Positions 18,447-27,581 of a DNA stretch of 64,000 nt are shown piece after piece. Origin of the DNA: Bdellovibrionia bacterium (GTDB lineage Bacteria > Bdellovibrionota > Bdellovibrionia > Bdellovibrionales > JAGQZY01); assembly GCA_030424715.1 (NCBI GenBank), contig JAUHWH010000010.1, forward strand, positions 1 to 64,000, in the 5' to 3' direction. The notes under the pieces are model-generated. The model searched no databases. It was not told the DNA's origin and saw nothing but the letters and a program-made list of their open reading frames with translations. Both the position numbers and the translations under genes were made by a program. Each line of letters opens with the position of its first letter. The stretch's first letter is position 1.

Positions 18447-19028
18447 CTATCTTGTCGAAGTGGGTTCATCCGCTGAAGCGCCATTGGCGGGCTTTGCGGA
18501 GGGATGAAAGTCAAAAGAGGAAAAGTCGAAGCAAGCTTCGGGCCATTGTTTGTAGTTGGGATTGTTTAACTTGAACAAGGCAATGGCCTGCCGTGGAGAG
18601 GGATTTTCGATGGCCACACCGTTGAGGCCGGTGATTCGACCGACACGGGTGACGGCTCGTCCATCGGTTTTACGAACCATCTGTTGCCCATTTCTGAACG
18701 ACAGAACCTTGTCTTGTTCGCATTCCGGTGGTTTAGACAGATTTTTTGTTTGTGGGTTGTTGAGACGCTGGGCTCGCTTGCCGGTAGAAAAATCAATCTC
18801 TCGAACACTGATTGCGGAAAAGCGAGCCACAAAGGAGCCGCGCGGCTGATCAATATATTCTGCGGGGTCATTATAAAACAAGGCCATTCCAAGGGCGGTG
18901 GTTTTCATATCAAAGCAGTTGATGCCAGCAAAGTCGGTGCACCGATCAATGTGAACCAGGTATGCCGCGTGTAACGTCGCACTGGAAAAAGTAAAGCAGA
19001 ATATGAAAAGAGAAATGCGTACCAACAT
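18447..19028 (-). CDS. secreted Cys-containing protein, unknown function
   Basis: The 193-residue product has a signal peptide (ISLFIFCFTFSSATLHAAY, cleavage near residue 21). The mature chain has five cysteines (early CTDFAGINCFDMK, middle PPECEQDKV, late EACFDFSSF) and a low-complexity C-terminus (SAKPANGASADEPTSTR). I recognise no family. It precedes the YheT hydrolase on the same strand by 56 bases and may share its transcript. Confidence 0.65.
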   Translation of the reverse strand: MLVRISLFIFCFTFSSATLHAAYLVHIDRCTDFAGINCFDMKTTALGMALFYNDPAEYIDQPRGSFVARFSAISVREIDFSTGKRAQRLNNPQTKNLSKPPECEQDKVLSFRNGQQMVRKTDGRAVTRVGRITGLNGVAIENPSPRQAIALFKLNNPNYKQWPEACFDFSSFDFHPSAKPANGASADEPTSTR

Positions 19029-19160
19029 AGATCTATGCTACGAAAGACTCGCACAAAGGGAAAGTGTTAAACAGAATGATATAAACATTCCACTTGATTT
19101 AGGTGTGGCGAAGAGAGGGCTGACCTTTCGTCTGGATCGCCGATAAGGCACTACCGGGCA

Positions 19161-19174
19161 GGCTCCATGGAGCC
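19161..19174. repeat. perfect 14-base palindrome
   Basis: GGCTCCATGGAGCC is self-complementary and lies 14 bases after the end of the minus-strand DUF1499 gene. It could be a binding site or part of a terminator; no T tract follows. Confidence 0.35.
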
Positions 19175-19187
19175 ATGGGTTGAGAGC

Positions 19188-19661
19188 CTAGGGGAGAAGT
19201 CTTTCACGAATGTTTTCAATTCGCTTTTTGTTAGCGCCCATATCGGAGTAACCCACACGTGACTGCGAACGAATTTCGATGACACCGGTGTCGGGTTGTA
19301 AAGCAAACTCCATATCGTCGACAAAGCCAAAAATCTTTGAGGTTGCCGTGGCATGAAGATAGTTCTCGGCGTGGTTGGCAATCTCAAATCCCATTTCGGG
19401 CAATAGAATGTTCAAATCGTCCCAGACACTCTCAATATTGCTCGCCTGAAAAGGCGGAACGTAAAAATCCGAGTCTTTTTCTGCATTGCTGGCAACGCAG
19501 TTGGGTTTGGACCCACAGCTTCTTAGGTGACCGTCGACAAGTCCGAGTGTCTGTGGAGTCATTGAGGCACTCTTTTTACCTAACCAAAACATACGCCCTC
19601 CGAAGGCAAAAAGTAGAACAACAATAATAACACAAACAATGAGTAAGACTTTTTTAATCAT
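19188..19661 (-). CDS. DUF1499 family membrane-anchored protein
   Basis: A 157-residue protein with an N-terminal membrane segment (about 4-26) followed by a DUF1499 domain. The segments are LRSCGSKPNCVASNAEKDSDFYVPPF, then HATATSKIFGFVDDMEFAL and the ending IRSQSRVGYSDMGANKKRIENIR. That is the signature order of the family, including the paired Cys and the SRxGxSDxGxNRxR motif. Molecular function of the family is unknown. It begins immediately after the alcohol dehydrogenase stop (19662), so the two are an operon. Confidence 0.9.
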   Translation of the reverse strand: MIKKVLLIVCVIIVVLLFAFGGRMFWLGKKSASMTPQTLGLVDGHLRSCGSKPNCVASNAEKDSDFYVPPFQASNIESVWDDLNILLPEMGFEIANHAENYLHATATSKIFGFVDDMEFALQPDTGVIEIRSQSRVGYSDMGANKKRIENIRERLLP

Positions 19662-20819
19662 TTACAAACACCCCTCGTAGATGGCTCGGCTTTTTGCGAG
19701 GGTGATGCTTTGGTTTTCCCCCAAGGCGACAAAGCCTTTTTGTTCAAGGCGCTCCACCATGGTGTCGATAGCCTCAGGTTTGATATCGTACTGACTCATT
19801 TTGGTTTTGATGCCCATGGCTTCAAAAAAGCCTCGGGTTTTATCAATAGCTTCATCGATCTTTTCAGAGTCCGTCCCTTCTGAAATATTCCAAACCCTTT
19901 CTGCGAACTGCAGAAGCTTGGCCTGTTTCTCAGACTTCATTTGTCGTAAGGTGCTGGGAAGGACGATCGCTAGGGTGGTGCCGTGGGCGAGGCCAAATTC
20001 CGCCGTGATTTCGTGGCCAATCATGTGGGTGGCCCAGTCCTGGGGGACGCCGGCACCGATCACACCGTTGAGAGCCATGGTTGAGCACCACATGATGTTC
20101 GAGCGGACCGCGTAGTCCTCAGGAAGAGCCAAGGCCTTGGGGCCCTCTTGAATCAGGGTGGTTAATAGGCTTTCGGCAAAACGGTCTTGCAGGGGGGCGT
20201 CCGCCGGCCGAGTCAAATATTGCTCAGTCGTGTGCACAAAGGCATCGACGACTCCATTGGCAATTTGAGTTTTTGGTAAGGAATAGGTCGTTGTGGGGTC
20301 CAGAATAGAAAACTGTGGATAAAGCTCAGGCCGCATAAAGCCTCGCTTTTCCTTGGTCGCAGCTTTGGTAACCACCGAGGCCATATTCATCTCTGAGCCC
20401 GTAGCGGGGAGTGTAAGCACGGTTCCAAAGGGGATCGCCTCTTCAGTGGGCGCTTGCTCTGAGAGAATGGTCCATGGATCATTACCCTTAAAAGGAATTG
20501 CAACCGACACGAACTTTGTGCCGTCGATGACCGACCCTCCACCAACAGCCAACAGATACTCCACACCTTCAGATCGAGCCATTTCCACCCCATTCATCAG
20601 AGTTTCATAGTGGGGGTTGGGCTCAATGCCAGAAAACTCAACGACAGAGTACCCCTCAAGAGCCTTTACCACCTGCTGATAAACGCCGTTGTTTTTAATG
20701 GAACCACCACCATAAAGCATCATGATCTTTTTTCCTGGTGGAATTTCTTGTTTGAGTTTTTCGATCTGGCCCTCGCCAAAGTGAACGCGGACAGGGTTCC
20801 AAAAGGTAAAATTATTCAT
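19662..20819 (-). CDS. iron-containing alcohol dehydrogenase (YqhD/BDH type)
   Basis: This enzyme of about 385 residues reduces aldehydes to alcohols with NAD(P)H. MLYGGGSIKNNGVYQQV, LAVGGGSVIDGTKFV and TLPATGSEMN are the nucleotide-binding loops. The metal ligands are in VVDAFVHTTEQY, HMIGHEITAEFGLAHG and later residues. The overall pattern is closest to NADPH-dependent YqhD. Start ATG 20819 gives NNFTFWNPVRVHFGEG, the usual N-terminus; an upstream start at 20852 overlaps the next gene. It is flanked by a DUF1499 gene and a small membrane gene, both on the same strand. Confidence 0.93.
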   Translation of the reverse strand: MNNFTFWNPVRVHFGEGQIEKLKQEIPPGKKIMMLYGGGSIKNNGVYQQVVKALEGYSVVEFSGIEPNPHYETLMNGVEMARSEGVEYLLAVGGGSVIDGTKFVSVAIPFKGNDPWTILSEQAPTEEAIPFGTVLTLPATGSEMNMASVVTKAATKEKRGFMRPELYPQFSILDPTTTYSLPKTQIANGVVDAFVHTTEQYLTRPADAPLQDRFAESLLTTLIQEGPKALALPEDYAVRSNIMWCSTMALNGVIGAGVPQDWATHMIGHEITAEFGLAHGTTLAIVLPSTLRQMKSEKQAKLLQFAERVWNISEGTDSEKIDEAIDKTRGFFEAMGIKTKMSQYDIKPEAIDTMVERLEQKGFVALGENQSITLAKSRAIYEGCL

Positions 20820-20832
20820 CACGGCCTCGCCA

Positions 20833-21195
20833 CTAAAAAGGTTTGTATTCAACGAGGTAGATCGTCACAAAAAGCAGAGCGATTAGGATAATATAAGGAA
20901 GCTTGGTGTTGCCCTTTTTGTAAAAGAACAGGGGATACATACCAACGATCAGCCAGGCGGCTAATTTGCCCCAAACCCAGCCACTTTGAAAAGTGTAACC
21001 GGCCTTCGCAATAAGCCCAAAACCGGCCACAAAGGTCACTAAAAGCGCGATGCCATGCAAAGCCGAGAAGAATTTTCGATTTTTGAAGTTCTCTTTTGTT
21101 CCCCCTTGTAAACGGTGGGAGGCGATAGCTCCAAGGCTCAGTAAGATGACAAAAAGTGAGGAAAGGTGCAGAAGTTTGTAAAAAGTGTAGGACAT
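20833..21195 (-). CDS. four-helix membrane protein, SirB-like
   Basis: The product of about 120 residues has four membrane segments (about 5-25, 44-63, 73-92 and 98-116). A His in helix 1 (FYKLLHLSSLF) and another before helix 2 (SALHGIALLV) recall SirB or CopD-like cytochrome-type membrane proteins. The similarity is weak. AAGGAG lies 6 bases before ATG 21195, which settles the start; the longer reading to 21273 lacks a site. It ends just before the alcohol dehydrogenase start. Function unknown. Confidence 0.7.
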   Translation of the reverse strand: MSYTFYKLLHLSSLFVILLSLGAIASHRLQGGTKENFKNRKFFSALHGIALLVTFVAGFGLIAKAGYTFQSGWVWGKLAAWLIVGMYPLFFYKKGNTKLPYIILIALLFVTIYLVEYKPF

Positions 21196-21414
21196 AGGGG
21201 CTCCTTCATGTGCTAATAAGAGTGGCAATTTTTCATAAACTAGTGCGAGAATTCCACCCTGGCAACAAGCCATATTTATCTTGTTTGCTGCTTCGCATTT
21301 TTATCCCAGATTTGGTGCCCCAGATTTAGACTTCCTCGTTGACATTCGCGTCAATCCCAGGGAAACCTAACGACTTTAAAATTGAACAACTCTAATAACT
21401 AAGGAGAAAGACAG

Positions 21415-23478
21415 ATGTCTCAGTTGATTGACAACATCGGCAGTATTGCGCCGCTTGCTGGTGGTCTCGGATTGGCTTTCGCGATGTTCCTTTATATAGT
21501 GAACATGCGATTATCCACGGGTGATGCAAAAACGACAGCGATCGGTGAAGAAATTCACTTGGGAGCAATGACCTTTATGAAGGCCGAATACAAGTTATTG
21601 GCTATTTTCGTGGTTGTCGTGGCTGGGATTTTGTTCCCCGTTAAAGGTTGGGAGACCTCTTTTGCCTTTTTCTTTGGTGCCTTAACTTCTGGCACCGCTG
21701 GTTACATCGGTATGAAGGCGGCGACTCGCTCCAATGTTCGTACAACGACGGCAGCGAAAGAAGGCGGTATTGGGCCGGCTCTTCTCGTGGCTTTTCGTGG
21801 TGGCGCGGTCATGGGGCTTTCTGTGGCCTCCTTGGGCCTCGTTGGTCTCGGTATTTTCTACTTTATTTGGGGACAGTATGTTGACACCACGGGTGTGATT
21901 TCTGGTTTCTCCATGGGTGCTTCTTCTATCGCGCTTTTTGCTCGTGTGGGTGGTGGTATCTTTACTAAGGCTGCCGATGTTGGTTCTGACTTGGTTGGTA
22001 AAGTGGAAGCCGGAATTCCTGAAGATGATCCTCGTAACCCAGGTGTGATTGCCGATAACGTTGGTGACAACGTTGGTGATGTGGCCGGTATGGGTGCCGA
22101 TATTTTTGAATCCTATGTGGGTGCCATGGTTGCAGCCATTGCCATTGCGGCGACAATGACTCTCGATCAAATTGCTATTGTTCATCCGGACCGTGAGAGC
22201 GCCCGTACCCTGTTGATGGGGCTTCCGCTTTTGCTTTCTGTTATTGGTCTAGGCGCTTCTTTTGTAGGAATCGTTGGTATGAATGTCTTTAAGTCCATGC
22301 CTCCCGCCAAGGCTTTGCATATGTCTGAGTACACTGCTGCCGTCCTGTTTTTAGGCTTGTCGGCTCTTTCGATCAGTGCACTTGGTTTTGAGTTCTCAAT
22401 TTTCTATCCCATTATCGCTGGTACCATCGCCGGTCTTGCCATTGGCTATGTGACAGAATATTACACAGCCAAAGGCCCCATCTTAAAGATTGCGGCAGCG
22501 TCTAAAACGGGCCCGGCGACAAACATCATCACTGGCTTTGCGGTCGGTCTTGAGTCTTGCGTGGCTCCTCTCATTATCTTGTGTGCGGCTATTTATGCGT
22601 CCCACACTTCGGCGGGTCTTTTCGGAATCGCTTTGGCCGCTGTTGGAATGTTGGCCACTGTTGGTGTGACAATGACAATCGATGCTTACGGCCCCGTTGC
22701 CGATAACGCTGGTGGTATCTCTGAAATGGCGGGTCTTGGCCCAGATGTTCGAGCCATCACCGATGAACTCGATGCCATCGGAAACACCACAGCAGCTATG
22801 GGTAAAGGTTTTGCCATTGGTTCAGCGGCTCTTACAGCCTTGGCCCTTTTTGTGGCCTACGGTTCTTCTGTGGACGCTTATCGCTTGGCTGCGGGTATGG
22901 ACCCACTCACTATGGACATCACTGACCCAATGGTTGTGATTGGGTTGTTCCTCGGTGCGGTTGTTCCCCTTTGGGCGGGAGCGATGACCATGACTTCCGT
23001 TGGTAAAGCGGCAAGTGATATGGTAACCGAGATTCGTCGTCAGTTCCGCGAGATCCCAGGTCTTCTTGAAGGCACGGGTAAACCGGACACCACTCGTTGT
23101 GTTGAAATCTCAACGAAAGCAGCTTTACGTGAAATGATCATGCCTGGGTTGTTGGCTGTGGTCGCTCCCGTGATCGTAGGTCTTCTCCTTGGCCCAGCGG
23201 CTCTTGGTGGAATGCTAGCGGGAGCAACCCTATCGGGTGTCCTTTTGGCTCTTCTTATGTCAAACGCCGGTGGTGCTTGGGATAACGCCAAAAAAGCTAT
23301 CGAAACGGGCGCTATTCCTGGAGAGAAAAAAGGTTCTGAAGCTCACAAAGCCACCGTTGTTGGTGACACCGTGGGTGACCCCTTCAAAGATACAACAGGT
23401 CCTGCAATGAACATTCTTATCAAGTTGATGTCCATCGTGGCCCTCCTCTTGGCCTCAGTGATTGCCCTAAAAGGCTAA
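21415..23478 (+). CDS. hppA: membrane-bound pyrophosphatase, K+-dependent type
   Basis: A 687-residue integral membrane pump with about 16 helices, hydrolysing PPi to move H+ (or Na+). The active-site segments are [40 protein letters not shown] and [19 protein letters not shown]. The segment [13 protein letters not shown] has Ala after GNTTA, where K+-independent enzymes carry Lys, so by the established rule this is a K+-dependent member. The transported ion cannot be read safely from what I see. AAGGAGAAAG lies 7 bases before the ATG. A strong terminator follows at 23506. It is a single-gene unit. Confidence 0.97.
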   Translation: MSQLIDNIGSIAPLAGGLGLAFAMFLYIVNMRLSTGDAKTTAIGEEIHLGAMTFMKAEYKLLAIFVVVVAGILFPVKGWETSFAFFFGALTSGTAGYIGMKAATRSNVRTTTAAKEGGIGPALLVAFRGGAVMGLSVASLGLVGLGIFYFIWGQYVDTTGVISGFSMGASSIALFARVGGGIFTKAADVGSDLVGKVEAGIPEDDPRNPGVIADNVGDNVGDVAGMGADIFESYVGAMVAAIAIAATMTLDQIAIVHPDRESARTLLMGLPLLLSVIGLGASFVGIVGMNVFKSMPPAKALHMSEYTAAVLFLGLSALSISALGFEFSIFYPIIAGTIAGLAIGYVTEYYTAKGPILKIAAASKTGPATNIITGFAVGLESCVAPLIILCAAIYASHTSAGLFGIALAAVGMLATVGVTMTIDAYGPVADNAGGISEMAGLGPDVRAITDELDAIGNTTAAMGKGFAIGSAALTALALFVAYGSSVDAYRLAAGMDPLTMDITDPMVVIGLFLGAVVPLWAGAMTMTSVGKAASDMVTEIRRQFREIPGLLEGTGKPDTTRCVEISTKAALREMIMPGLLAVVAPVIVGLLLGPAALGGMLAGATLSGVLLALLMSNAGGAWDNAKKAIETGAIPGEKKGSEAHKATVVGDTVGDPFKDTTGPAMNILIKLMSIVALLLASVIALKG

Positions 23479-23505
23479 TCCAAGAACAACAACTTATCGA
23501 TTTAC

Positions 23506-23534
23506 AAAAGGGTGTCAGAAGACACCCTTTTTTT
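23506..23534 (+). terminator. intrinsic terminator of hppA
   Basis: AAAAGGGTGTC pairs with GACACCCTTTT around the loop AGAA, followed by a continuous T run to 23534. It is a textbook Rho-independent terminator, 28 bases after the hppA stop. Confidence 0.92.
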
Positions 23535-23559
23535 ATACCCTTCCCCGTCTACAAAAAGT

Positions 23560-23854
23560 CCCCTCTTGAGCCTCGGTTTTGAATCTCCAGGAAAGAGACT
23601 GCAGACCACAGCTCCTGCTTTGCCTGTCCCCCAGCTCCTGTTTGGATTTGAGAAAATTACGATTTCAAAAGGGCTTTGCGGAGCGGTTTGGATAGCTGGA
23701 AGCGCTAAGGAACGGGCCATGGATGGCCCGAGCGGAGTAAAGCCCTTTTGAAATCGTAATTTTCTCAAATCCAAACAGGAACTGCGTCCGCGTCCCGCTG
23801 ATAGGAGGCCTGCAGTCTCTTTCCTGGAGATTCAAAACCGAGGCTCAAGAGGGG
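23560..23854. repeat. 295-bp nested perfect inverted repeat
   Basis: Outer arms 23560-23604 and 23810-23854 are exact reverse complements over 45 bases. Middle arms 23636-23677 and 23739-23780 are exact over 42 bases. The arms are separated by an asymmetric internal loop of 31 and 29 unpaired bases. The 61-base centre contains a further hairpin, CGGGCCAT-GG-ATGGCCCG (23713-23730). Short open frames on both strands simply mirror each other and are not genes. The element lies between the hppA terminator and a DUF2156 gene. It could be a miniature inverted-repeat element or encode a long hairpin RNA. I see no flanking target duplication or transposase. Confidence 0.9.
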
Positions 23855-23905
23855 GCGCCACGATTTAGGTTGTTATTTTAGCGGGTGTGTTTTAACACCG
23901 GAACG

Positions 23906-24922
23906 ATGTCTTTGTTGAAATCTCTTCGTATTCCCCATGAAATCACGCCGGAAGAAGCTCTCCTTTGGTTTCAGCGCTCCATTTTTGCTGATATCCCGCC
24001 CTATTTTATGACTCACTGGAAGACCGGTAAGCAGTTCTTTTATGGCGGCGACGGTCTTTTGGCCTTCGAGGAGACGGCTCAGCATTTGATCGTAGCCGGT
24101 GAGCCTTTGGTGGCCGCTGGCTCCGATGGTGATGAGATCTATGAAGCTTTTACAGCCTTTGCCAAGCACAAGAACAAGAAGATTTGTGGTTATTACGTCG
24201 GTCGTAAATGGAACTGGTCCCGTTTTTTTAAGATTCCTCTGGGAACAAGCATTCGGATTCCGCTTTTGGACTTTGATCTGCAGGCTCCCGAGGCCAAGGA
24301 AGTGCGTCGTTCTCTTCGTAAGGGGCAGGAGCACAACTACCAAGCCATTCCGATTTATCGCAAGCAACGCGAGGGCAATGACAAAGTGGAGGCTTTGATT
24401 GCCGAGTGGCAGCAGGCGAAGTTGCCATTGCGTTTGAAATTTTTTCTGTCGCAACCCCAGCCGGTCAACCCTGTGGATAGTTACGAAGAGTGGTTTGTCG
24501 TCGAGAAAGACGGCGAGGCGCTGGCTTTTTGCAGCTTACTGCCTTACTTGCGCGACGGCGAGCTGGGTTTTTATTTGGACCATCTTGTCTACCACCCCAA
24601 CCGCGACTCCCATGCTCTGTCTTTTTTGGTGTCCTTTCTCATCGAGGTTTTAAAAGAAGAGGGCGTCAGTGAGCTCAACTTGGGATTGAACCCCTTCGCC
24701 CGCGTGGATCATAGTAGTCTGATGGGGCGTTTGTTTGGCCTGCTTTATCATGTGCCGTTTTGGTACCGTCCGAAAGGGCTACACTTTTTCAAGCGTAAGT
24801 TTTCGGGCATTGAAGAAAGAGAATACTGTTTTTTCCAACGCAAGCGAAACAAGTGGTTGGGCTTAGCCGATATGGCAAAAGTCACTCTTCTTGGAGCCAA
24901 GCGTCCTTTGGGGAGTTTGTAA
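23906..24922 (+). CDS. DUF2156 / phosphatidylglycerol lysyltransferase C-terminal-domain protein
   Basis: This soluble protein of about 338 residues matches the GNAT-like C-terminal domain of MprF-type lysyltransferases (LPG_synthase_C, DUF2156). Supporting segments are FFYGGDGLLAFEETAQHLIVAGEP, AFCSLLPYLRDGELGFYLDHLVYHP and GVSELNLGLNPFARVD. The membrane flippase half of MprF is absent. Members transfer aminoacyl or acyl groups to lipids or peptides; the substrate here is unknown. The ATG at 23906 is preferred over 23885 on N-terminal sequence, but neither has a strong Shine-Dalgarno. Its TAA overlaps the ATG of the next small gene. Confidence 0.8.
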   Translation: MSLLKSLRIPHEITPEEALLWFQRSIFADIPPYFMTHWKTGKQFFYGGDGLLAFEETAQHLIVAGEPLVAAGSDGDEIYEAFTAFAKHKNKKICGYYVGRKWNWSRFFKIPLGTSIRIPLLDFDLQAPEAKEVRRSLRKGQEHNYQAIPIYRKQREGNDKVEALIAEWQQAKLPLRLKFFLSQPQPVNPVDSYEEWFVVEKDGEALAFCSLLPYLRDGELGFYLDHLVYHPNRDSHALSFLVSFLIEVLKEEGVSELNLGLNPFARVDHSSLMGRLFGLLYHVPFWYRPKGLHFFKRKFSGIEEREYCFFQRKRNKWLGLADMAKVTLLGAKRPLGSL

Positions 24923-25128
24923 TGGCTGTGTTCGTGACTGTCGGAATCGTTTTTTTACTGACCATGGGTTACTTCTTTTTGATGATCTTTTTCCCAGAAT
25001 GGGTGGGGATGTCGGGCGACGACACTCGCAAGGTTCTTGAGTCTCACAAAGATGAAACCGGAGGCACCCCCGCTGAGGGGCAACAGGAAGGCGAAACAGG
25101 CTCGGCCTCTGAAATCGACCCTCGCTGA
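24922..25128 (+). CDS. small single-pass membrane protein
   Basis: The 68-residue product has a long hydrophobic segment (about 3-25) followed by a polar, acidic tail (DDTRKVLESHKDETGGTPAEG). ATG 24922 shares its A with the TAA of the DUF2156 gene, and GGGGAG lies upstream, so the two are translationally coupled. No family recognised. It could be a membrane tether for its upstream partner; that is inference from coupling only. Confidence 0.65.
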   Translation: MAVFVTVGIVFLLTMGYFFLMIFFPEWVGMSGDDTRKVLESHKDETGGTPAEGQQEGETGSASEIDPR

Positions 25129-25272
25129 CTAAAATCCTGCCATGATAGTTTCTTTCAGACTCTGAAACCCTGATGCTTAGCATTTTGGAGCTCGGGCTTG
25201 AGCTCCTCTCTTGTTTATTAATACCCTAAGGACACAAAAATTTATCAATCAGGGTTTACCTCAGGAGGAAAC

Positions 25273-25863
25273 ATGAAACAGATACTTGTTCTTTTGTCAT
25301 TTGTTGCTTTGGCTTTGCCAGCATCAGCAATCACTATGGATTTCGATTTTGAAAATATCACAGCAGACATGCTGCCCAGTGTAGAGATGGACGGCGAAGT
25401 TCGCGGTCATCACGGCGGTGGAGAAGGGCATGGACACAAGCAAATGTGCAAAGGTTTTAACTTTTCGAAAGTTCAAAAAACCGCATACACAGAAGCTCGC
25501 GAAATGTTTATGGCTGAGACAGCGCAACTTCGCAAAAAAATGAGTCTGACTAAACAAAGGTATTTCCGTACTTTGATGAACACCAATGTTTCCGGCGAAG
25601 TGGCTGACCAATTGGCGAATCGCATGGGGCATATGGGGCATCACCTGATGGCGGCCAGGACCAATCTTTTTCACACCATCGTTTACGACATTGCTTCTAT
25701 CGATCAAAGAAAGCCTCTTCTCCGCTGTGTAAAAATGGTTCGTATGCATATGTTGATGAAAAAGCTAAAGAAAATGAAAAAAGGTCATCACGGTAAAAAG
25801 AAGGAAAAAACTCCCGTCGAGCCCCCTTCTGAAGGCAAGCCTGCTACAGAAAAACCAGCTTAA
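25273..25863 (+). CDS. Spy/CpxP-like periplasmic protein, His/Met-rich
   Basis: A 196-residue secreted protein with signal peptide MKQILVLLSFVALALPASA. The mature part begins with a His/Gly-rich stretch (HHGGGEGHGHKQMCKGF), then a helical region rich in Lys/Met/Arg (about 75-165) with LRKKMSLTKQRYFRTLMNT and GHMGHHLMAARTNLF. A Lys/Pro tail ends it. Composition and helix layout recall CpxP/Spy or heavy-metal-sensing periplasmic chaperones, but I see no clean LTxxQ motif. Metal binding is a reasonable inference. AGGAGG lies 6 bases before ATG, and a strong terminator follows at 25903. Confidence 0.65.
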   Translation: MKQILVLLSFVALALPASAITMDFDFENITADMLPSVEMDGEVRGHHGGGEGHGHKQMCKGFNFSKVQKTAYTEAREMFMAETAQLRKKMSLTKQRYFRTLMNTNVSGEVADQLANRMGHMGHHLMAARTNLFHTIVYDIASIDQRKPLLRCVKMVRMHMLMKKLKKMKKGHHGKKKEKTPVEPPSEGKPATEKPA

Positions 25864-25902
25864 ATAGATTACAAGCTAGGATATTCGCCAAGAAACAGAT
25901 CG

Positions 25903-25935
25903 AAAGCCTGCCTCAACCGAAGCAGGCTTTTTTTT
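25903..25935 (+). terminator. intrinsic terminator
   Basis: AAAGCCTGC and GCAGGCTTT pair around a 10-base loop (CTCAACCGAA region) and run into eight T residues. It ends the His/Met-rich gene, immediately before the convergent 533-residue gene. Confidence 0.9.
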
Positions 25936-25937
25936 GA

Positions 25938-27539
25938 TCAATCGAATTGATAGAGAAAATCTAAAATTTCCAAACGCGTTTGTTGTGAGTTGGCTTTTAG
26001 AGCTGGGCTGTTCCAAGCTTCTAGGGGATAATCGCCAAGTAATGATGTGGCAGCCATTTCAATCTCGTCCCACTCTGAAGTGCGCCATCGTTCGGGAGTG
26101 TTTTTCACTAAGGCGTAGAGGTTTATTACAAAACGCCGGTACTGGATCACTAAGTCTTTCCAAGCTTTGTCGCCTTTAAAAGTCACCTGTTCTGGCTGTG
26201 TCATTTTTTGGGCGTGAGGTCGCATGTTCACAAAGTGCATGATGGCCAAGGCGTACTCACGATGGAGTGTTTCGACCTGACTCACCCGGGTCAGATAGTC
26301 TTGTTGGGTGTTGTAGGTTTCGAGCCTTTGGAAGGCTCGTTGATTGCCTTCAAGAAAAACCTCTTCGGCGGGTTTGTCTTTCTTTTCGGATTTCGGAGTG
26401 TCTCGCAACCGAAAGGAGGCCGTACCAGAGCCGAACGGACTGGAGTGGCTGAGGTTGGGCATCATATCGCCACCATAAAAACGTTGCAGGAATTCGCCCC
26501 CCGATTGACCGATCAGTATCATACCGTCGGGCAGTTGCGGCAGTGCTTCGGTTTTTTCGGCTTGCCCATTCCTATGGACTCGAAAGACCGAAGTGGCAGG
26601 CTCACCTGTTTCAGGATCCAAAACTTTAAAACCAAACTGGCGATAAAAGTCCACAAGTTCGGGCTTGGCTGACGAAATGATTTTCATGCCGACGGCATCA
26701 ACCGCATCGGTGGCTTGAAAGGTTTTGTAATGGGCGTTGTTGTAGTGGTTGTCGAGGTTTTGTGCCACCTCGGAGAACATAGCGTTCAGGCCTGCCTCGA
26801 AACCTTTTTGATTGGTGCCAATCCCCAAATGCCAGTAGTGGGCCTCTCCCTCTCGATTCCAGGGAAGGCGATAGCCCGCGGCCTGATTCTTTGGGCTCAA
26901 TTCAATGGGGTCACGAACAGCCATCCCGCCTTCCGACGGCGCTAAGTCGGTGGCGGTTCGCATCCCCAATATTTTGGGCATGGGAGTGGAGCCATCAAAG
27001 ATTCTCATTGAGGAAACACCAATAAGCTCTGGTGGTAAATCGATGGAATTGGCTCCCATCTGAGACTGGTCAAAACGAAATTGGAACCAATGCACCCGGT
27101 TGGGAGGCAGTTGATCATTGACCTCTCTTAGCAGTTGAATTTGACGGGGAGAGTAAGAGTGCACGCCCCATTGTTCCATGGCCTCTTCAAAAAGTTTTTG
27201 ATGGAGGGCTGCCGGGCGACCGGTTTGTGTGGTGATAAACTCAGGCTCGATCAAGCCCACGGGGTTGATGTTGCCGGAGAGAGCGTCTTCCATGGAGATG
27301 GTTTTCTTGCCGGCACTAAAATGAAACAAAAAGGATTGATTGGGGCGAGAGAAAACCTGTTGGCAGCTGTTGCCTTGACTTAACGGCAAAGCATCGGAGT
27401 TGGCGCTTGGGAGAGGAAACACCGTTTGATGCACACCAAATCCAAACTCCATAGCAACGGCAGGAACACCGGCGGTGGCTAGGGAAATAAAAGTCATCAC
27501 TAGAAAAGAGAGATGAAATTCTAATAGTCTTGAATTCAC
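25938..27539 (-). CDS. large secreted protein with a GNAT-like central segment
   Basis: A 533-residue protein with an N-terminal signal peptide (SFLVMTFISLATAGVPAVAM). The central region contains a GNAT-acetyltransferase-like stretch (VDAVGMKIISSAKPELVDFYRQFGFKVLDPETGEP, quoted as FYRQFGFKVLD for the key motif). The C-terminal third is helical with a Lys/Glu-rich hinge (RDTPKSEKKDKPAEEV). I do not recognise the family. Its start lies about 42 bases downstream of the small secreted gene's end at 27582, on the same strand. A secreted acetyltransferase-like fold would be unusual, so this is tentative. Confidence 0.65.
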   Translation of the reverse strand: MNSRLLEFHLSFLVMTFISLATAGVPAVAMEFGFGVHQTVFPLPSANSDALPLSQGNSCQQVFSRPNQSFLFHFSAGKKTISMEDALSGNINPVGLIEPEFITTQTGRPAALHQKLFEEAMEQWGVHSYSPRQIQLLREVNDQLPPNRVHWFQFRFDQSQMGANSIDLPPELIGVSSMRIFDGSTPMPKILGMRTATDLAPSEGGMAVRDPIELSPKNQAAGYRLPWNREGEAHYWHLGIGTNQKGFEAGLNAMFSEVAQNLDNHYNNAHYKTFQATDAVDAVGMKIISSAKPELVDFYRQFGFKVLDPETGEPATSVFRVHRNGQAEKTEALPQLPDGMILIGQSGGEFLQRFYGGDMMPNLSHSSPFGSGTASFRLRDTPKSEKKDKPAEEVFLEGNQRAFQRLETYNTQQDYLTRVSQVETLHREYALAIMHFVNMRPHAQKMTQPEQVTFKGDKAWKDLVIQYRRFVINLYALVKNTPERWRTSEWDEIEMAATSLLGDYPLEAWNSPALKANSQQTRLEILDFLYQFD

Positions 27540-27581
27540 AGGTTCCCTCTGAGTCGTGTTTTTAAATTCTCGTTTAAAACT

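Noticed and set aside
23502-23774. Open frames of 79-90 residues on both strands in the 23.6-kb inverted repeat
   Set aside because: The two frames mirror each other because the DNA is palindromic; neither has a ribosome site or protein-like composition.
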